Shown here piece after piece: positions 52,631-62,320 of a stretch of DNA of 64,000 nt. The translations under genes and the position numbers were made by a program. Origin of the DNA: Methanomicrobiales archaeon HGW-Methanomicrobiales-3 (GTDB taxonomy: Archaea > Halobacteriota > Methanomicrobia > Methanomicrobiales > Methanospirillaceae); the NCBI GenBank assembly GCA_002839605.1, contig PGYK01000005.1:124001-188000 (forward strand). The letters are read 5' to 3'. Position 1 is the first letter of the stretch. Each line of letters starts with the position of its first letter. The notes below the pieces were generated by a model. That model made no database searches. It saw only the letters and a program-made list of their open reading frames with translations, and was not told where the DNA came from.

Positions 52631-53194
52631 TCAGGCTGCTGCCTGAACACCCTTTGCAGTGTAGGCAACAAAGATGGAGGCAAGACCTGAAACTATTGCA
52701 AACCCGCCAAAGACGAAGGGAAGCAGTGCTGCGGCTATGAACGGGTTGAGCAGCAGGAGAAGCCCGAAGATGATACTGATGATCCCCAGCACACCGTTGC
52801 CCGCATCCTTTGCGGTGAATGCCTGGTACAGGTGCGCGGCACCGACAAAACAGGCCCAGAAACCGACAAAGATGATGAGGAACGTGAAGACAAAGACCGT
52901 GCTGTAGAGGGGGTACATCAGGATCAGGATACCGGCAATGATATTGATGACCGATAAAAAGATCTTCCATCCCATATTGCTCCGGTCAACAACCAGGCTG
53001 CCGATGGTGAACAAACCACAGACAAGCCAGTACGCCCCAAGGAAGATGATGAAAAATTCCATGGTCTGGCCGGGGTTTACGAGAAACAGGATTCCGACAA
53101 GGAGCGTTACGAAGCCCCAGAGCAGCAGGAGCCACCAGGGGAAGAGTTTTGGGTCTGCAAGCATCTGATCGGTCTGGGAAATATCATCAGTCAT
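52631..53194 (-). CDS. HdeD-family membrane protein (187 aa)
   Basis: Six hydrophobic helices arranged as repeated pairs, with DUF308 patterns (GILFLVNPGQTMEFFIIFLGAYW, IISIIFGLLLLLNP). The bacterial relative HdeD is associated with acid resistance; archaeal roles are unknown. It is monocistronic. Confidence 0.85.
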   Translation of the reverse strand: MTDDISQTDQMLADPKLFPWWLLLLWGFVTLLVGILFLVNPGQTMEFFIIFLGAYWLVCGLFTIGSLVVDRSNMGWKIFLSVINIIAGILILMYPLYSTVFVFTFLIIFVGFWACFVGAAHLYQAFTAKDAGNGVLGIISIIFGLLLLLNPFIAAALLPFVFGGFAIVSGLASIFVAYTAKGVQAAA

Positions 53195-53427
53195 AAGAAC
53201 GTTTCACCAGAGGTATATAAACGAGGCAAGTATTTCTACTATTCCTTTCTCAAAGCAGGAAGCAGCGACACAGCAAAGAGTACCCTGCTATGGCCCAAAT
53301 TGACAGTTTCCTCACCAACTGGGATCTTGGGAAATACCTCAAAGGAAGCACAAGGTGAGAGTCCACCCCACCTACGAGATCCAGAGTCGGAACGATGATA
53401 TCCCGATCATGCAAACGGGCGTTTTTT

Positions 53428-54531
53428 TCAGTCCTTCCGGATATGTCCCGTGATGACCATTTTCGTTGTAGTGTCCAGCAGGACGGAGAAGTCAAGGTCC
53501 ACGACAAAGACCGGAAATGTACCAAGGAGTGTGTTTCGTTTGATTAAGTAGATCCGTGACTCGAGCAGCGCAGAGGTTGTCTCGTACTCCTCGGCAGGAT
53601 CCCTGCCTGCGGCGTTGTTCTCATCGCGGGATGCCTCATCCAGCAGTTCATCCAGAGCAGCTTCCCGGTGATCCAGCAGCCGGTTTGCCATGGCACGGCT
53701 TGTGATGCCGTGAATCGCCCGGATGATAAAGTACTGGCTTACAATCAGGATGAGGATGAGACCGAAGCGGTGAGCGATGTCCGTTAACCCCGACTGAGTG
53801 ACAAAGGCATCCAGCGTCATCCCCGGAAGAAGGATTATCGTGGTTAAAAAGACGAGAACAACCAGCAGGAATCCCACAAGGAACATAATTGAGATGAGCC
53901 ATGCAGGAAGGTCCTGTGCAAGACGGTTCCGGACCTTGTCAAGGTTCTGGCTGAAACGGGAGGTAAACGGTTCGGTCCTCCAGACAAGGAAATAAAACAC
54001 GATGAAGAAGAGCGACTGGCCGATGATGATTGCGGTTGTATGAAGCGGGAGCCCTTCAAGGTAATCGATAAGAACCATCAGGATATCAACCGCAAACAAC
54101 AGCCCAATGCCCAGCGAGAGCCCACGGCTGTTGATCAAAAACGAGTTGATGAAGATCCGGGTAAACCGGGTCGTGCTGGTCCTTACCCCGTTCTCCTTTA
54201 ACCAGCCCTGGAACTTTGCAATCTCCGGCATGGACACCTGCCCGCCCCCGGCGCTTGTCGGGATTAACAGCGTGATAAAATACCCCATGTTCAGGTAAAA
54301 ACTTGCAGCGATAAAGAGCGTGAAATAATCAGGCCGGAAGATGAGGTAAATGCCGTTGATGAGGATGCAGCAGGAAAGGATGATGACTTCCCACTGCCGC
54401 CGTGTTCCCGGTGCAAGAAGATCGCCTCTTTTCGTGCGAACCGTGTCGAGCTCCCGGGCGATCAGGTCACGGGCAGGAGAATCAGGTGCAGTGCCAAAAA
54501 CAGAGATTTCTTTTGAGTTGTGCTGGGTCAT
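53428..54531 (-). CDS. Multi-helix membrane protein of unknown function (367 aa)
   Basis: The start at MTQHNSKEISV is chosen because the frame upstream is not conserved-looking. There are about seven hydrophobic helices between residues 50 and 290, a charged loop about residues 285-320 (REAALDELLDEASRDENNA), and a C-terminal about 60 residues with beta pattern. No family is recognised. It is flanked by two HdeD/DUF308-type genes. Confidence 0.65.
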   Translation of the reverse strand: MTQHNSKEISVFGTAPDSPARDLIARELDTVRTKRGDLLAPGTRRQWEVIILSCCILINGIYLIFRPDYFTLFIAASFYLNMGYFITLLIPTSAGGGQVSMPEIAKFQGWLKENGVRTSTTRFTRIFINSFLINSRGLSLGIGLLFAVDILMVLIDYLEGLPLHTTAIIIGQSLFFIVFYFLVWRTEPFTSRFSQNLDKVRNRLAQDLPAWLISIMFLVGFLLVVLVFLTTIILLPGMTLDAFVTQSGLTDIAHRFGLILILIVSQYFIIRAIHGITSRAMANRLLDHREAALDELLDEASRDENNAAGRDPAEEYETTSALLESRIYLIKRNTLLGTFPVFVVDLDFSVLLDTTTKMVITGHIRKD

Positions 54532-54776
54532 GCAGATCACCGGAACGTTTACAGGGAAATGTAATTTCGCGAGAGACCAGGGGCACTTCACGCGGGGTAT
54601 ACAATCATCGGCATCAGGTTGTTTATAGATTGCCTCGCACGGGAATTTAAAATGATAACGGGGAGTGCCGCATTTTCAAAATAAAAGTGCGGGCATCCAG
54701 ACAGCAGAGATTTTGTAGTTGAATCACTAATTATAGTACAGGTAAATTATAAAGCACGGGTGTTCTGGAGAGAGTC

Positions 54777-55352
54777 ATGTTGCTTGATACGAAAACCTCA
54801 TGCCTGTTACGGGGAATTCTGGGCGTACTCTTCGGGTTTCTGGCACTGGTGGTTCCCGAACAGATCATCGATACCTTCTCCGGCCTTTTTCTGGTACTCA
54901 TCGGGCTTGCGATAGCATTCTTTCTCTTCCTTGCCATAACCTCCAAAAGCGATGAGTCGATGCTCTGGTTCGGGCTCTCGGCAGTACTTCTCATCATCGC
55001 CATTGTCACCTTCCTTTTCAACATTGCCGGATTCCTCTTAATCCTACTCATAGCAGCAATCGCAACGTACAATGGATTTTACGATATTACTCTCGCGATG
55101 GCCCACCCAAAGACCAAGTTCATCATCATCCCTGCCATGGTCCTTACCGGTGTTGCCCTGCTCTGTATCTTCTACCTCTATATCCCCAACTTCCACGACC
55201 ACCTCTATATCTCAATCGTGGGGACCCTTGCGTTCACGTTCGGACTCTTCTCCATTGGCATGGGGTATTACAAATTTGAGGAGACAGATGATGCGGTGCC
55301 GGTCCAGAAAGCCAGCCGAACGTTCCGGTGGCCGGAGAAAAAGGAGAGATAA
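54777..55352 (+). CDS. DUF308/HdeD-like membrane protein (191 aa)
   Basis: Six hydrophobic helices, with the DUF308 pattern GILGVLFGFLALVVPEQIIDTFSGLFLVLIG at the N-terminus, the same superfamily as the gene at 52631. It has a good AAATTATAAAG TATA box at about 54743-54753 and a GGAGAGAG ribosome binding site. The C-terminus is a short basic tail. The function is unknown. Confidence 0.8.
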   Translation: MLLDTKTSCLLRGILGVLFGFLALVVPEQIIDTFSGLFLVLIGLAIAFFLFLAITSKSDESMLWFGLSAVLLIIAIVTFLFNIAGFLLILLIAAIATYNGFYDITLAMAHPKTKFIIIPAMVLTGVALLCIFYLYIPNFHDHLYISIVGTLAFTFGLFSIGMGYYKFEETDDAVPVQKASRTFRWPEKKER

Positions 55353-55393
55353 TCACTCCGTATCATCATTTTTTGTTTTTCTGGAAAATTCCC

Positions 55394-56539
55394 ATGATCT
55401 ATGATGTGATCGTTGTCGGTGGAGGACCTGCCGGCAGCGCTGCAGCGGCTGAATGTGCCGGTCTTGGTCTCTCCACGCTCTGTATTGAAGAGCATGGGAC
55501 GATCGGGTACCCGGTCCAGTGCGCCGGGCTCCTCTCAACAGCGGCGTTTGCGGAGTGCAGGGTTTCAGATCGCTCCGTGCTGAACCGCATCTCGGGTGCC
55601 CGGGTCATATCAGGTATGGGCAGTGTCCTCTCCATCGATGCGGGCACCACAAAGGCGGTGGTTGTTGACCGGGCCATCCTGGACCGGGACATGGCAGAGG
55701 CAGCAGCAAATGCAGGCACGGAGTTCCGCATGAAAACCGCGGCCTGTGCGAGGGGGGATACCCATATCCGGACCCGTGGGGCTTATGGCCACGAGGAGTT
55801 CCGGTTCCGGGTCCTGATCGCAGCTGACGGTCCCCGCAGCACGATTGCCCGCCTGACAGGAATGGAGCGTGCAAGGACATATCTTGCCGGCATCCAGGCA
55901 GATCTGATCTCAGACTGTGATCCCCACAAAGTGGAGATTTATCCGGATGCATCCCCGGAGTTCTTCGGCTGGTCGATCCCTTCAGGCCACGGGAGAATCC
56001 GGGTCGGGCTCTGCGGCACAACCGATATTCCAAACCGGTTTTTGGCGTTTATGAAGAAGTTCGGCTCCCGCACGGTTCATCTCGTTTCCGGAACACTGCC
56101 GCTGAGCATCATGGCAAAAACCTACGGGAACCGCACCCTCTTTGTCGGGGATGCGGCAGGTTTTGCCAAGCCCACTTCAGGAGGCGGCATCTATACCGGC
56201 GTCCGCTCGGCCCGGCATGCGGCTGCGGTTGCAGCAGAAGCGTGCAGCAGCGATACCTTTACCAATGTGGCCCTTGCCGGGTACGAACAGCGCTGGAAGG
56301 CGGATTTCGGCCATGAACTTGAAGCAGGATACCGGCTGTTTACTCTCCGCCAGAAACTAACCCCGGAAGATATCGACACCCTCATCCGTGCCCTGAATGA
56401 TCCGGAGATCATCTCTACCATCGAAGAGCACGGCGATATGGACCGTCCGGGGAAACTGGTGAAAAAACTCCTCATCAAACCAGCGGTGCTCCGGCTCGTA
56501 AAACCCTTACTCAGCACCGGGCTCCGTTCCCTGTGGTGA
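55394..56539 (+). CDS. Geranylgeranyl reductase-family flavoprotein (381 aa)
   Basis: The FAD-binding start VIVVGGGPAGSAAAAECAGLG, GTIGYPVQCAGLLS, VDRAILDRDMAEAA and GDAAGFAKPTSGGGIYTGVRSA are those of digeranylgeranylglycerophospholipid reductases, which saturate isoprenoid lipids in archaea. The chosen ATG fits the usual N-terminus. Alternative uses of the family include menaquinone or chlorophyll side-chain reduction; the lipid role is the simplest inference. Confidence 0.88.
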   Translation: MIYDVIVVGGGPAGSAAAAECAGLGLSTLCIEEHGTIGYPVQCAGLLSTAAFAECRVSDRSVLNRISGARVISGMGSVLSIDAGTTKAVVVDRAILDRDMAEAAANAGTEFRMKTAACARGDTHIRTRGAYGHEEFRFRVLIAADGPRSTIARLTGMERARTYLAGIQADLISDCDPHKVEIYPDASPEFFGWSIPSGHGRIRVGLCGTTDIPNRFLAFMKKFGSRTVHLVSGTLPLSIMAKTYGNRTLFVGDAAGFAKPTSGGGIYTGVRSARHAAAVAAEACSSDTFTNVALAGYEQRWKADFGHELEAGYRLFTLRQKLTPEDIDTLIRALNDPEIISTIEEHGDMDRPGKLVKKLLIKPAVLRLVKPLLSTGLRSLW

Positions 56540-56553
56540 TACCTCCCGCACCA

Positions 56554-58017
56554 TCAGGAATTATCATTTGCCGGAATGAGAATGTGGCAGCGCTCGCCCT
56601 GAAGGCGCCGCGGGTACCGGTATTTTCCCTGCGGGATATGCAGCTCAAACCGTGCACCTTTCTGGTACTCCCCGGTCTCGCTGATGGTAATGCCGGTGAT
56701 GGAGAGGATTTCCTGCACGAGGAACAATCCAAGGCCGGTATTCCTGCCAAAACCCTTCCCGAAGATACTGGTTTTGTCAAAAGGCGGTATCCCAATGCCG
56801 TTGTCCTCGATACTGAGGGTAACTCCACCGGACGCCGACTCTGTTGCGGTGATCCGGAGCAGGGTAACGCTGCCTCCGTGGTGGAGCGCATTCTCGATGA
56901 GATTGAAAAATGCCCGTTCAAGCAGGGGATCAGAAAATATCTCCAGATCCTGGGTATCCGACTGGACCGTGAGATTTTTTACATCGATATGCGTGCAGGC
57001 GCGAAAGAAGACGTCCCGCACATTCTGCCAGAGGGGAGCGGTCACGCCAAGGTTCTGGTAGAGCTTGGAGAATTCAATATTCTCACCAATAACCTTCACC
57101 GTTGCCGTGATCTTTTTCCCGTACATCGAATAGTCGGGTTCCGGAGGACGGCTTTTCATGAGATCGAGATATCCACCAATCACGGTCAGCTTGTTCCGTA
57201 TGTCGTGCCGCGTTATTTCTGCGAGCAGATTGAGTTTTTTGTTTGCCAGCTGCAGGGCATCCTGCGTCATCTGGATCTCCGATATGTCGTGGAAGATGCC
57301 CATGAGACAGGGCCTGCCGGATATATCGATACCATTCGCGCTGATGATCATCGGGATATGACGGCCTCCCGAACCAAGGAGGGTGAGGGGGCACGATCCT
57401 GATCCCACCTGGATCATAGACTCTATCGCAGCCCGGTACTGGTCATGATACTGGGGTGGATGCAGAGAGAGGTAATGCTGCGATGTCATCTCTTCTGCAG
57501 AAAGGCCGGTGATATCCCGAGCCTTTTTATTGGCATCAATGATCATGCCGGTCGCAGCATCGATAATGAAGATGGCGTCACTGGCATGATCCATGAGGTT
57601 CCGGTTCTTCTCATTCTCGCTTTTTAATGCGTCCAGCGTCCGGCGCCGTTCAAGGGCGATATGGAGCTTGTGCCGCAATTCGGCAAACTGTGATTTTGCA
57701 TCCCCGCCTTTCTGGAGGTAAAAGTCAACCCCGAGGTTGATTGCCTCGATCACTACTTCCTCCCGGCCCCGCCCGGTAAAGAGGATGAACGGGAGGTTCT
57801 TATGCAGGGTACGGACCTTTTCCAAAAACTCCAGACCATCCATATCCGGCATCTGGTAATCAGAGATGACCGCATCAAATGCCGTTGTTTGGAGTTTCTC
57901 CAGGCCATCCAGCGCAGAACCGGCAGTAGTTACGGAAAATTCACCCCCCCGTTCGAGGAAGAGTTTGCCGAGATCGAGCAGATCCGGCTCGTCATCAACG
58001 TACAGGAGGGCAACCAT
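56554..58017 (-). CDS. Receiver-PAS-histidine kinase (487 aa)
   Basis: The receiver (1-120; ALLYVDDEPDLLDLGK, VISDYQMPDMDG, LQKGGDAKSQFAEL) is followed by a PAS domain (about 140-250), the H-box ITRHDIRNKLTVIGGYLDL near residue 268 and a HATPase domain (FFNLIENALHHGGSV, DNGIGIPPFDKTSIFGKGFG). It is very like the C- and N-terminal parts of the kinase at 40600. The ATP-binding domain appears complete. The stop is close to the end of the convergent reductase gene. Confidence 0.9.
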   Translation of the reverse strand: MVALLYVDDEPDLLDLGKLFLERGGEFSVTTAGSALDGLEKLQTTAFDAVISDYQMPDMDGLEFLEKVRTLHKNLPFILFTGRGREEVVIEAINLGVDFYLQKGGDAKSQFAELRHKLHIALERRRTLDALKSENEKNRNLMDHASDAIFIIDAATGMIIDANKKARDITGLSAEEMTSQHYLSLHPPQYHDQYRAAIESMIQVGSGSCPLTLLGSGGRHIPMIISANGIDISGRPCLMGIFHDISEIQMTQDALQLANKKLNLLAEITRHDIRNKLTVIGGYLDLMKSRPPEPDYSMYGKKITATVKVIGENIEFSKLYQNLGVTAPLWQNVRDVFFRACTHIDVKNLTVQSDTQDLEIFSDPLLERAFFNLIENALHHGGSVTLLRITATESASGGVTLSIEDNGIGIPPFDKTSIFGKGFGRNTGLGLFLVQEILSITGITISETGEYQKGARFELHIPQGKYRYPRRLQGERCHILIPANDNS

Positions 58018-58219
58018 TATCTTTGATTATTGGCTGAACAGGGATATATTTTTTTATCAGCAGTTTGTTTTATAAAAAGTTTTGTAATTTCTCGCTCAAA
58101 GAGCGTCAGGCAGTTTTGCGAATGCCCACCATATCTTACAAAATCATGCATTCAACCCGATCAATCCTGTAGCAACACTGCGCATCGAATCTGCAGGAAG
58201 GCATCATGGGAAGGGGAGA

Positions 58220-59458
58220 ATGAAAAAGGAATGTACTTATCCAAGAGAGGAGTATTTTCCCACAACGTTCAGGAGCGAGGCAGATATGATCCGGATAAAC
58301 CTGGGAACAACGATCCGGGAACAGCAGCAGTCAGTCCTTGCTGCGATTCTCTGCCTCACGATCGGCATCCTTGCAGCAGATATCCTCATCCCGCTTGGGT
58401 TTGTCATCTGGGTCCTGTATCTCGTCCCCCTCCTGATGTCCGTCTGGCTCCCGCACCGTTATTCCCCGTTTCTGATCGCATGGCTCCTTTCCGGAGCACT
58501 CCTCGCAGGCAGTCTTGCCTCCGGATCCGTGCAGGAAAATGTTTCGGATCTCCCAAACCGCGCTGTCTTCATCCTGATGATCGCCATTGTTGCCCTCCTT
58601 GCCTTTGAGATCCGGAACAATTATGCCAGTCTTGAAGAGGAGATAGCCGAACGGACCGCCGCACAGAAGCAACTTGAGGTTCTGACCGGGACCCTTGAGG
58701 AACGGGTTGAGATGCGCACGCGGGAACTCTCTGCGATGAATGAGGAACTGGCCCGCGATATTTCCGAGCGGCGCCGGGTCGAGGCTGCGCTTGCCACGGC
58801 AAACGGAAAACTCCTGCTCCTCTCGCAGATCACCCGTCATGATATCTCGAACCGGATATTTGCCCTGCTGGTGAACCTCGATCTTGTAAAAGACCAGACC
58901 GCCGCTACCGATAACAGAGATCTCCAGGATAGCATCCAGAATATGGAGAAGAATGTTTTTGGGATCCAGGCCCAGATCGCGTTTACCAGGGATTACCAGG
59001 AGATCGGTGCACAGGCTCCGGCATGGCACCAGGTAGAGAGGACCATCCGTTCTGCTGCGGGGCAGCTGAATCTTGCAAAGGTCCGGCTGGAGGTAAACAC
59101 CAGCCAGCTCGAAGTCTTTGCTGATCCGATGATTGGCAAGGTCTTTTACAACCTGATAGACAATGCACTCCGTCACGGGGGAGAGGTGACGCGGATCTCG
59201 TTCTCCTGCCGGAAGGAAGGCTCCGCCATGGTCATCATCTGCGAAGATGACGGAACGGGTATTGCTGAAAAGGACAGGCAGCATATCTTTTCCAAGGGAT
59301 TTGGCAGGGATTCCGGTCTTGGCCTGTTTTTAATCCACGAGATCCTTTCCATCACCGGAATTACTATCCGGGAGTGTGGCGAACCGGGGAAGGGAGCCCG
59401 GTTCGAGATGACGGTTTTTGCAGAGAATTACCGCACCACCTATGAGCCGGAACCTTAA
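58220..59458 (+). CDS. Membrane histidine kinase of the same local family (412 aa)
   Basis: Four helices (about residues 38-135) of an MASE-like sensor, a coiled linker (about 135-195), then the H-box ITRHDISNRIFALLVNLDL near residue 204 and a HATPase domain (FYNLIDNALRHGGEV, DDGTGIAEKDRQHIFSKGFG). No receiver domain is present. The start follows GGGAAGGGGAG; a later ATG at 58286 is possible. The H-box and the YQEIGAQAPAW stretch relate it closely to the kinases at 40600 and 56554. Confidence 0.9.
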   Translation: MKKECTYPREEYFPTTFRSEADMIRINLGTTIREQQQSVLAAILCLTIGILAADILIPLGFVIWVLYLVPLLMSVWLPHRYSPFLIAWLLSGALLAGSLASGSVQENVSDLPNRAVFILMIAIVALLAFEIRNNYASLEEEIAERTAAQKQLEVLTGTLEERVEMRTRELSAMNEELARDISERRRVEAALATANGKLLLLSQITRHDISNRIFALLVNLDLVKDQTAATDNRDLQDSIQNMEKNVFGIQAQIAFTRDYQEIGAQAPAWHQVERTIRSAAGQLNLAKVRLEVNTSQLEVFADPMIGKVFYNLIDNALRHGGEVTRISFSCRKEGSAMVIICEDDGTGIAEKDRQHIFSKGFGRDSGLGLFLIHEILSITGITIRECGEPGKGARFEMTVFAENYRTTYEPEP

Positions 59459-59537
59459 GGACAAGGCCTGTCTTTTCATACCAAACACAAAAAAGATCTA
59501 TGAAAATCACAAATCACAATCTTTTTTAACTACCCGA

Positions 59538-59563
59538 TATTACAATTACAAAGATTCGTAATA
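59538..59563. promoter_or_regulatory. Candidate NikR-type operator before the Ni/Co importer
   Basis: A perfect inverted repeat TATTAC-N14-GTAATA, 15 bases before the cbiM start and overlapping the region where the transcript should begin. NikR operators in archaea and delta-proteobacteria are described as palindromes of the GTATTAC-N13/14-GTAATAC type, so nickel-dependent repression is likely (my recollection of the motif, not checked). Confidence 0.55.
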
Positions 59564-59577
59564 CTTTCGGTGACACC

Positions 59578-60222
59578 ATGCACATCCCTGACGCTTTCAT
59601 ACCCATCTGGCAGGGCGCCATCTACTGGATCATAGCCCTGGTCTTTATCGCGCTTGCCCTCCGCTGGGCCCGTAACGACATGAACGAAGAGAAACTTCCG
59701 CTGGTAGCGGTACTTGCCGCGGGCATCTTTGCTCTCCAGTCGTTCAACCTCCCCGTCTCGATGGGGACCAGCGGACACCTCGTTGGCGGCGCTCTTGCGG
59801 CAATCATCCTCGGCTCGCCCTTTGCTGCAGTCTTTATCCTCACGCTCGTCCTGATCGTCCAGGCAGTCCTGTTTGGCGACGGCGGCATTACCGTTCTCGG
59901 GGCTAACATCATCAACATGGGCGTGATTGGCGGCTTTGTCGGGTTCTATACCTTCAAGGGCCTGATAAGTGCGACAAAAAGCATGCCCGTTTCTGTATTC
60001 TTCGCAGCATGGCTCGCATGCCTGATCCCGGCCCTTGCCTGTGCAGTCGAGATGTTCCTTGCCGGCACATTCCCGCTCACGGAAGGTCTTGTCGCGATGG
60101 GTATCTACCACGCAATTATCGGCGTTATTGAAGGGTTCGTCACCATAGCCGTGATCTACCTTGTCACCAGCGTCCGCCCGGACCTTGTTGACACGGGAGT
60201 CAAAGCCACGGCAGGAGCGTGA
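59578..60222 (+). CDS. cbiM: ECF-type Ni/Co importer, substrate-binding component CbiM
   Basis: The N-terminal MHIPDAF sequence is the hallmark of CbiM/NikM, where the N-terminal amine and the early histidine coordinate the metal. The rest is six to seven helices (LVGGALAAIILGSPFAAVF). It is the S component of an energy-coupling-factor transporter with CbiN-like, CbiO and CbiQ encoded directly downstream. The inverted repeat upstream suggests nickel as substrate. Confidence 0.95.
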   Translation: MHIPDAFIPIWQGAIYWIIALVFIALALRWARNDMNEEKLPLVAVLAAGIFALQSFNLPVSMGTSGHLVGGALAAIILGSPFAAVFILTLVLIVQAVLFGDGGITVLGANIINMGVIGGFVGFYTFKGLISATKSMPVSVFFAAWLACLIPALACAVEMFLAGTFPLTEGLVAMGIYHAIIGVIEGFVTIAVIYLVTSVRPDLVDTGVKATAGA

Positions 60223-60227
60223 TCATC

Positions 60228-60581
60228 ATGATGGACAACAAGACATTCATCATCGCGGGCATTGTCATTGCACTCCTTATCGGGGCTGTTGCAGTGTTCA
60301 TGGCATCCGGTGATCCGGACGGCCTCGAGAGCACGGCCCTTGTCGTGCAGGGGCACAAAGAACTGACCGGGGCTACACCGGAAGATGCAGAGATCGAAGA
60401 AGACTTAACCGGCAAATTCTCGTACGAATCCCCTATGCCGGACTACTCCCTGGGCGAGGCCATGGGATCGACGGGCGGCATAATTGCAATTGTTATCGGT
60501 ACCATCCTTGCATTCCTGGTTGTACTCGGGTTTGCGTACGGTATCAAAGTTGCCGGTAAACCAGCAAAGCAAAACCAATAG
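60228..60581 (+). CDS. CbiN/NikN-like PDGLE-domain protein (117 aa)
   Basis: Two helices flank a hydrophilic loop containing the signature PDGLE (ASGDPDGLESTAL). This protein is the auxiliary membrane component that stabilises CbiM/NikM. The ATG is chosen for its spacing from the GGAG site; a GTG at 60219 overlapping the cbiM stop is an alternative. Confidence 0.88.
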   Translation: MMDNKTFIIAGIVIALLIGAVAVFMASGDPDGLESTALVVQGHKELTGATPEDAEIEEDLTGKFSYESPMPDYSLGEAMGSTGGIIAIVIGTILAFLVVLGFAYGIKVAGKPAKQNQ

Positions 60582-60615
60582 ACTATTACCTTTTTTCACC
60601 CCATTTCCTGTACTC

Positions 60616-61449
60616 ATGCACCTCATTGAGACCCGCGATCTCTGTTATGCGTACCCCAATAAGGTCACCGCGCTGGACCATATCAACTTCATCGCCCCCC
60701 GCAACGCACGCATCGCGGTTATCGGGTCGAATGGTGCCGGGAAGAGCACCCTGTTCAAGCACTTCAACGGCATCTTCAGGCCAACCACCGGTTCAATCCT
60801 GGTGCGGGGAGAGCCCATAACAAAACAGAATATCAAAGAGATCCGCAAGTTTGTCGGGATCGTCTTCCAGAACCCCGACGACCAGATCTTCTCGCCAACG
60901 GTTGAGCAGGACGTGGCATTCGGCCCGAACAATCTTGGTCTTGATCCGGAGACCATCCACCACCGGGTTCACGAAGCGCTGAGTGTTGTCGGGATCGAGC
61001 ACCTCGCAAACCGGGTCCCGCACCACTTGAGCGGGGGAGAGAAAAAAAGGGTTGCGATTGCCGGGGTTATCGCCATGGAACCAGAGGTCCTGGTGCTGGA
61101 TGAACCCACCGCAGGACTCGATCCACGGGGCGTTTCCGATCTCAACAGCTTCATCAACTCTCTTTCAAAGAAATACGGTATGACGGTCATCTTCTCCACA
61201 CACGATGTCGGGCTTGTCCCTGAAGTGGCGGATTTCATCTACGTTATGGACAAAGGCCGGATAGTTGCGAGCGGGACAGTGGATGAGATCTTTATCCAGC
61301 CCGATATGCTCAAATCGGTGCGGCTCGATGTGCCGGTCATCCCCCGACTCTTAAAGTCCCTCAAAGAAAACGGCGTGGACATCTCAATGGCTTACACCTA
61401 CGCAGAAGCTGAAGATTCACTTCTCCGGGCATTCGGCAAGCGATCATGA
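60616..61449 (+). CDS. cbiO: ECF transporter ATPase CbiO (277 aa)
   Basis: Walker A GSNGAGKSTLFKHFNG near residue 39, signature LSGGEKKRVAIAG, Walker B VLVLDEPTAGLD and the H-loop FSTHDVGLV identify the energising ATPase. The start MHLIETRDLCYAYPNKV is the usual one; the frame is open further upstream across cbiN but that would be an artefact. Overlaps cbiQ by ATGA. Confidence 0.95.
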   Translation: MHLIETRDLCYAYPNKVTALDHINFIAPRNARIAVIGSNGAGKSTLFKHFNGIFRPTTGSILVRGEPITKQNIKEIRKFVGIVFQNPDDQIFSPTVEQDVAFGPNNLGLDPETIHHRVHEALSVVGIEHLANRVPHHLSGGEKKRVAIAGVIAMEPEVLVLDEPTAGLDPRGVSDLNSFINSLSKKYGMTVIFSTHDVGLVPEVADFIYVMDKGRIVASGTVDEIFIQPDMLKSVRLDVPVIPRLLKSLKENGVDISMAYTYAEAEDSLLRAFGKRS

Positions 61450-62273
61450 TTGAAGAACTTTTCCAGATCGAACGGGATGCGTACAAGGACAGCATCATCC
61501 ACCGTATCGATGCACGGGTGAAGATCGCTATTGCATTTGCCGCTATCATCGCGCTCGTTGCCGTGCCCTACTCGACGATGATTTACACGGTAGGCGTGAT
61601 CTTCTTTTTCTTTTTTTGCATCCTCTGGACCTGTACCCGTCTCTCGTTTGGCACGTTTCTCCGCAGGGTTCTTGCCATTGTTCCGCTCTGGGGAGTCATC
61701 ATCTTCTTCCAGATCTTCTTAAAGAACAAATATTACACTGAATACGATGTCCTGTTCTCCCTCCCGTTTGGGATCTCAATCTACGCACAATCAATAGAGT
61801 TTGCATTCATCCTGCTCGTAAAATTCATCATCTGTATATCATTTATCATCCTGCTCTCGTCAACAACCAAGATGCACGACATGCTTGAGGGCGCCGCCCG
61901 CATGGGACTGCCCGCGGAGTTTGCCCTGGCTCTTGGGATGATGATCCGGTATCTCTTTGTTTTCGGGTACATGTTCCGAAAGATCAACGAGACCCTCCAG
62001 ACCAGGTGCTTTGATGCCTTCGATCACCGCCTCCCGTACCCGTACCGCCTGAGGCAACTGGGCTATACGCTTGGGACCATGTTCATCCGGTCCTACGAGC
62101 AGGGTGAGCGCGTATACACCAGCATGCTCTGCCGGGGGTACGGCAGGGACAGTTATCTCTTTGTCGAACGAAAACCGCTGAAGGGTGGAGAATGGGCATT
62201 TCTGTTCATCTCAATGGTCTTCATCATCGCCGTCCCGCTCGCGGTCTGGCTGAGCTCGTTCCGGTTATTGTAA
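61446..62273 (+). CDS. cbiQ: ECF transporter transmembrane component CbiQ (275 aa)
   Basis: About six helices with the T-component patterns KMHDMLEGAARMGLPAEFALALGMMIRYLFV and YTSMLCRGYGRD, the coupling helices with the A-R-G motif that contact the ATPase. It couples CbiO to CbiM. It completes the M-N-O-Q operon. Confidence 0.94.
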   Translation: MIEELFQIERDAYKDSIIHRIDARVKIAIAFAAIIALVAVPYSTMIYTVGVIFFFFFCILWTCTRLSFGTFLRRVLAIVPLWGVIIFFQIFLKNKYYTEYDVLFSLPFGISIYAQSIEFAFILLVKFIICISFIILLSSTTKMHDMLEGAARMGLPAEFALALGMMIRYLFVFGYMFRKINETLQTRCFDAFDHRLPYPYRLRQLGYTLGTMFIRSYEQGERVYTSMLCRGYGRDSYLFVERKPLKGGEWAFLFISMVFIIAVPLAVWLSSFRLL

Positions 62274-62320
62274 CCAGACCAACCCGAACCTTTTTTTCAT
62301 CGCTCTCCCATACTTCCGCT

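Noticed and set aside
53195-53427. Short plus-strand frame of 22 codons in the gap between the two membrane-protein genes
   Set aside because: No ribosome binding site, promoter or composition signal; not enough evidence to call a gene.
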